The notes under the pieces are model-generated. The model had not been told where the DNA came from. It did not search any database and worked only from the letters and a program-made list of their open reading frames with translations. A program made the translations under genes and the position numbers. A DNA stretch of 64,000 nucleotides from Kalaharituber pfeilii. Its lineage: Eukaryota; Ascomycota; Pezizomycetes; Pezizales; Pezizaceae. Where the stretch lies: positions 1,178,001 to 1,242,000 of the forward strand of contig WHUZ01000012.1 in the NCBI GenBank assembly GCA_015179045.1, given 5' to 3'. Below are positions 59,590 through 64,000 of the stretch, piece by piece; position 1 is the first letter of the stretch, and each line of letters starts with the position of its first letter.

Positions 59590-62060
59590 ATGGATCTGGA
59601 AAAAGAAACAACCTCAATGGCCGCGACACAGCCACCGAAGAGATTAGGTGTTACAGATATCGAGGAGACTCTCGAGCGACACAGAGCTCGTCTGGAGGCG
59701 TCCCTCGAGAAGCTCCGCAAGGCACTTCGACAATGGCAAACCTTCTCAGCTGAATATGAAGGGTTGAAAGAAGAGCTGGAGACGCTGGAGGAAACAGCAT
59801 CTAGAGAGCGCATGGTGATTGATCCATCTCCTTGATGCGAAACTGCATCCTGTGTTCTAATACGCGATGAGTCCAGATTGAGGCCGGGTATAATCTTGGT
59901 GGAACGCTTGTCGACTCTGCAGGTGTGTGGTGAATAGCCAAGCCCTTCGTCAGCTATTGTATTCGGAGCAGATGTGGGTCTTACGCATCATTTAAGGGAT
60001 GAATGAAGGCTAACAGGTTTTATTATTCTGAACGCAGAAATACTTCCCTTGCTTGGAGACAAGGTTGGCATTGAGCGATCTCGAAATCAAGTCATCGACG
60101 CCATAAAGCATAGAATCAGCTGTAGAAATCCTTCATCTGTACTCCTAAAAACTAACCCTGATTTATTATATATTACAGATGTTACGGAAAACATAAGTAA
60201 AGTGGAGAAACAGATAGCAAAAGGGGAGGAGAAGCTTGCTGGCTTGCTTGTTGTTCAGGGACCCGAAGTCCTCACTGAAGAAGGGGAACCTATTTTTGAG
60301 ATTAGAGAGGAGCTTGATGAGCATGACAGCGTCATCTGTAAGATCACTCAGAATATGTTGAACTCGTGTTTGTCCTGACATCATTAGCGTCGAGCATTCA
60401 ACCGCATGGTCGAGGAACAGCGAAACCCATGAATATTGACGATCTCAAACAATTTCAAAAATATTTTGAAGACATTGCCGATGAATTAAAAGAGCTTCCA
60501 ACTAAACAACCGAGTGAATCGCAACCTGCTCAGAATTCGAACGAGGCTGCAACAGAAGCTGGAACAGCTACAGATCAGAAGGTCGCTGTGATAGAATCCG
60601 AAGTATTCTCCCAAACCAACCAAGAACAAGACCCATCAGCCCAGGAAATTCATCTTGAGGAGGAACAACATGACGATGTAAAAGAGCGAAAGGACTCGTT
60701 AGCGCAACACAACAAAAAGTCGTCAGAGGATGAACCTGTGGATCAGGTCATTCCGTATCACCTATCATCAAGTGAGCAATTAGGAAACGGGCTTCGCGAG
60801 GAAGATTTTGTTCTTTCGGTGGATGAGCCTCCGGATGCGGCCGACCTTCGACGGCAAATGATTGACTACAACCTTCACGATATCGGTGCAGTAGTTGCAG
60901 AGATTAATTTAGAGGAGGGTGATTATGATGATAGCGACTACGATGACTATGACGATGAGGATGAGGATGAGGATGAGGATGAGGATGAGGATGAGGATGA
61001 TGAAGACGAAGAAGACAAGTACGGGCGCTCAACAAGGCGATTTATCACTGCTGATTTGGAAAGGGAGATGCAAGCTCTGCAAGCCCGGATACGTGAGCGG
61101 CAAGAACAAGAGAAGGCCCAGAAAGAAAAGCAACAAGCCAGTATCCAATTGCCAAATGCCGCCCAGGTACGAGTTGCTCAAGCCGAGACACCCGTCCCAA
61201 GCACTACCAAGAAAGGGGTTACCTTCTCAGACAAATTGGATGTGTCAATCATACCAAATGAGCGCCAAACAAAACAACAGGAATATGTGCTACCACCGTC
61301 ACCGACACTGGATCCTGACGATGCCGTACCATTCCTAGTGGATCTTCTGGCACGAGAACAGATGATTGAAGACATGAAAAAAGCAGGACTCGAAGCAACC
61401 GGAGAAGCTACCAAAAATGATGGATGGGCGGTAAGAACGAGAGATGATGCCGAAAACAAACCGAGGAAGACATCACGATTCAAAGCTGAGCGAATGGCAA
61501 GTACCAAAGGAGATGCAGATGAATGTCCTCGATCCCCAGATAAGCAGTCACCTGCTGTCAAGTCTGCTATTGTTGAAAGGGAACCAGATGCATCATCAAC
61601 GCTCACTGCCCCCACTCCAATAGTCAGCAACACGAAAGTGTCAAGTTTCAAAGCCTCCAAATCTACTCTTTCTGACCCCAAAGCCCAGGAAGCCTTCAAC
61701 AAGCCATCATTAGGTATATATGAAAATGCCTTTGCAAATAGACAGAGCGTATCGGATGATATCAATGAAATTTCGTCGAAGAATTCTCCACGGCCGCTCA
61801 TTGCTCCCAAAATCATTGAGAAGCCACCCGCTTCCGCTCCACCCACCATCCCAACAGCGCCACACGAACTGGATCCCGCTCTTCATAGGCAGGAAGTGGC
61901 AGTTGAATATTTCAGAGCTAGAAATAAGTTGATTCAAAAAGAAGGTGGTTTCCTGCCCCGAGAAGAGGAAGAAATGTATGTCCCTCTTGATGATGGGGTT
62001 AAAAAGGTAAGCAGGTTCAAAGCTGCAAGAGTTGGGATGAACCAAGGTGGGGCTCAGTAA
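59590..62060 (+). CDS. BUD27: Unconventional prefoldin URI/Bud27
   Basis: Four exons: 59590-59814, 59877-59922, 60038-60337, 60388-62060, giving 747 aa. Bud27/URI acts in the assembly of RNA polymerases (through Rpb5) and in TOR-linked translation. The N-terminal 200 residues form the prefoldin-alpha fold: a coiled coil (ETLERHRARLEASLEKLRKA), the YNLGGTLVDSAEILPLLGDK turn, then a second helix and EIREELDEHDSVISS. A long acidic, disordered region follows, with an almost pure Asp/Glu stretch encoded by GATGAG repeats at 60951-61000. Short conserved elements include PPDAADLRRQMIDYNLHDIG, KKGVTFSDKLDVSIIP and a repeated SRFKAER/SRFKAARV box, the latter at the C-terminus as in relatives. The intron-1 donor directly follows the ATG codon for Met75; other joins lose the frame. 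Confidence 0.9.
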
Positions 62061-62950
62061 AATTAAATCCGAACCTGAACTGCTATTGCAAAATAACTAT
62101 TTTTGTCAATAAGATTAAATTCAAACGTAAATTGGGATTACGATATTAATATCCTTCTCGCTCTTTCCATCCTTACTTTATCGTGTTTCCAGCTATCTCA
62201 CAAAAAGGATCATTACGGCTACACCGGCTATGCTTCATCAGCATCGAAGGTGCGCAAACTCCAGAAATTGGGAAACCAATTTCTTGGCCCAAAATCTCTT
62301 GCGGGCTTTTTTCAGCTATCGATTTAACACATGTTCATCGATAACAGGAAATAAGACAATCGCTGGAGATGGCAACGGAAGATCCTAGAATAATATTTCA
62401 GGGCTCTCTGACGCACGTCGTTAAGGGAGACCATGGACGTGGCGTTTCGTTTCACCCTGTACATTGCATGAATATTGGGAAGAATTCACAGTACTCTTCA
62501 ACCAAAGCCAGAAGAGATTTCTAGATACGGTCGTGGAAATTCAATTAGAAATTCAATTATACACTTATTCGCTAATTCTTAATATGTCTACATTTCATAC
62601 CGGTAGTTTCCAAGATTCCATAATTTTTTTTCACTTTTCATTTCTTCCTAGTTTAATTCCGTAAGTTCCGTAAGCTTATGTACTCTACATGCAAAGGACG
62701 TTTCTATAAAATGCTGATAACACAAACCAACTAGCATACTTCGGTTATGAGCTTCAAAATATCAAGTACGTATGATTATACACACGTGAAAACGAATCGG
62801 TAGGAATGTAACCGTATACATACATAGTCCTGCAATATTGCATGTTTTGATACGCTCGTCATGAAGTTAGGCACAAAGGCAAGCATGTGCAGATTAATCA
62901 TTAATAACATAGTAGTGCCGCCAAACAAGCGATCCCATGCTAAATCCTGC
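62061..62950. other. Convergent spacer BUD27 / APM1
   Basis: Both genes end here. The DNA is AT-rich, with short meaningless frames and no repeat recognised. Confidence 0.55.
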
Positions 62951-63954
62951 TCATGACTGCACCTCCGGGAGACGAACTGTAATATCTCCACTCTGTGTTA
63001 TATATCGGACCCAGGGTAGGGATGGATATTGGAGCTGTTCGCATGAATAGATTGTTAGCGTATATAAAGCAGAACCATTAAGACTAAGAGACTGACCTTG
63101 GGCTCAATGATCTTGAGATATCTGACCTGGATACCGCTTGTCGTGAAATATGGTATCTCAAATTTGACGCTAATTGGCCTTTTCTTCCTTTCAGGCTCTG
63201 TTTCCTTCACGCTAGGTAGTCCTAACTCTGCTCTCATCAAAAATTCCTTGCCTCCTGCGAATTGCTTGATCTTCCATACGATAGCAGACTTCTCTGGAGC
63301 ATAGTGGACTGACCCAATATTGGTCCTGAAGCGAGGGGTATCGGCGTCATCGGGCACTGGAACTGTAATTTCCACGTTGTTCGCTGTAGAGCGGCGTTTA
63401 AAGTGCGCTTTTGCCTTCAACATGTACTCGATTCTGGACCCTGAGTGGCTTTCCACCATACACTCGATCCAGATCAGTGGTTTCACCTAAAGACACTGTC
63501 AGCCACTGCAATAATGATCCAAAATGGGTATCCCACCTGCGTGTTTAACCGATAGCTCATCAATTCAAATTCTCCGTCCGGAGGAATAAAACTGATAGTC
63601 CTGTCATTCTCAAATCTGCTCAGACGCACGCATTGATGGAACTTGACGTCCTCCATCTCTACCGCCTTCCCTCTACTAGTCCTGCCAGTAGATTCAAACA
63701 TTACTTTATCGTTAAGACCCAGTCGCAATTCAGGCATCCCAGATAAGTAACATTTCATCTTGATAGCTCCCAAGATTTCTGATCTTAGCACATTGCCGTT
63801 TGAGTTAACAAGTAGGTTGAGAGACTCGATAACGTCCAGGAACACCTCATTCTTGCGATATCGAATTCCCTCGCTTCTCCAAGACACTGCATTCGTAACT
63901 GCTATTGGTGGTGTAGGGGTAGGCTCAAGCTTATGTGACTCTTGTGTAATATAT
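62951..63954 (-). CDS. APM1: AP-1 clathrin adaptor mu subunit, C-terminal part
   Basis: Three 3' exons are inside the window: 63537-63954, 63097-63486 and 62951-63034. Upstream exons lie beyond the right edge, and 63955-64000 is intron. The visible 297 residues are the mu-homology domain, which reads YxxPhi sorting signals in AP-1 at the trans-Golgi and endosomes. It opens with YITQESHKLEPTPTPPIAVT and SWRSEGIRYRKNEVFLDVIE, continues LSGMPELRLGLNDKVMFEST, HQCVRLSRFENDRTISFIPP, GSRIEYMLKAKAHFKRRST, and ends YFTTSGIQVRYLKIIEPK and LQYPSLPWVRYITQSGDITV. These phrases are those of AP-1 rather than AP-2 or AP-3 mu. The tail after TVRL is short (PEVQS). Confidence 0.96.
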
Positions 63955-64000
63955 CTGAGGAAATGGTCACATTAGAAAACAGATTATAGATGTATAATTT

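Overview
The window is nuclear DNA of a filamentous ascomycete (Pezizomycotina). The evidence is fungal: intron-rich genes with mostly 49-63-base introns, GT...AG borders and CTAAC/CTGAC-type branch sites; fungal-type proteins (CRO1/SHE4-type UNC-45, PET8 carrier, BUD27, a BRCT-Myb-RCT RAP1); and a single-exon protein with a Cys-rich core that I know only from Pezizomycotina. I cannot name the species. Wide intergenic spaces, a decayed minisatellite and two pseudogenes fit a repeat-tolerant genome, but that is inference. Exon models below were assembled by reading frames across splice sites; nearly all were checked for phase continuity to the stop codon.

Layout. 1.7-6.7 kb: myosin chaperone UNC-45/SHE4 (-) and ARP3 (-), both actin-cytoskeleton genes. 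7.7-9.0 kb: a degenerate ~56-bp minisatellite and an 82/88-bp tandem duplication. 9.3-17 kb: triosephosphate isomerase (-), GPI3/PIG-A (-), XAP5/FAM50 (-), mitochondrial ketoacyl synthase CEM1 (+). 18-20.3 kb: an unrecognised nuclear-looking protein (-). 22-25.8 kb: divergent pair RPT4 (-) and CCT2 (+), with a heat-shock-element-like sequence between them. 26-28.6 kb: a gene graveyard with a broken RSA4/Notchless copy (-) and a broken ERG11/CYP51 fragment (+). 29.4-31.1 kb: membrane dipeptidase (+). 31.1-36.8 kb: gene desert with a possible 348-bp MITE and a 21-bp repeat. 36.8-39.5 kb: flavodoxin-less FAD/NADPH reductase (+). 39.5-43.5 kb: second gene-poor stretch. 43.5-64 kb: dense block of TFA2 (-), RAP1 (-), TilS (-), PET8 (+), WDR48/DUF1 (-), TFB3 (-), BUD27/URI1 (+) and the 3' part of APM1 (-, cut by the window edge).

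The genes are mostly unlinked housekeeping functions, and I see no biosynthetic cluster, defence island, virus or CRISPR. Some neighbours share a theme: RPT4 with CCT2 (protein quality control, 279 bp apart), TilS with PET8 (mitochondrial, divergent), and TFA2 with RAP1 and TFB3 (transcription/telomere). The most unusual signals are a TPI whose catalytic lid motif is missing, a RAP1 with two Myb repeats split by introns at the same place, a CCT2 whose start codon appears to stand alone before a GC-AG intron, a 12-base micro-exon in RPT4, and the RSA4/ERG11 pseudogene pair.
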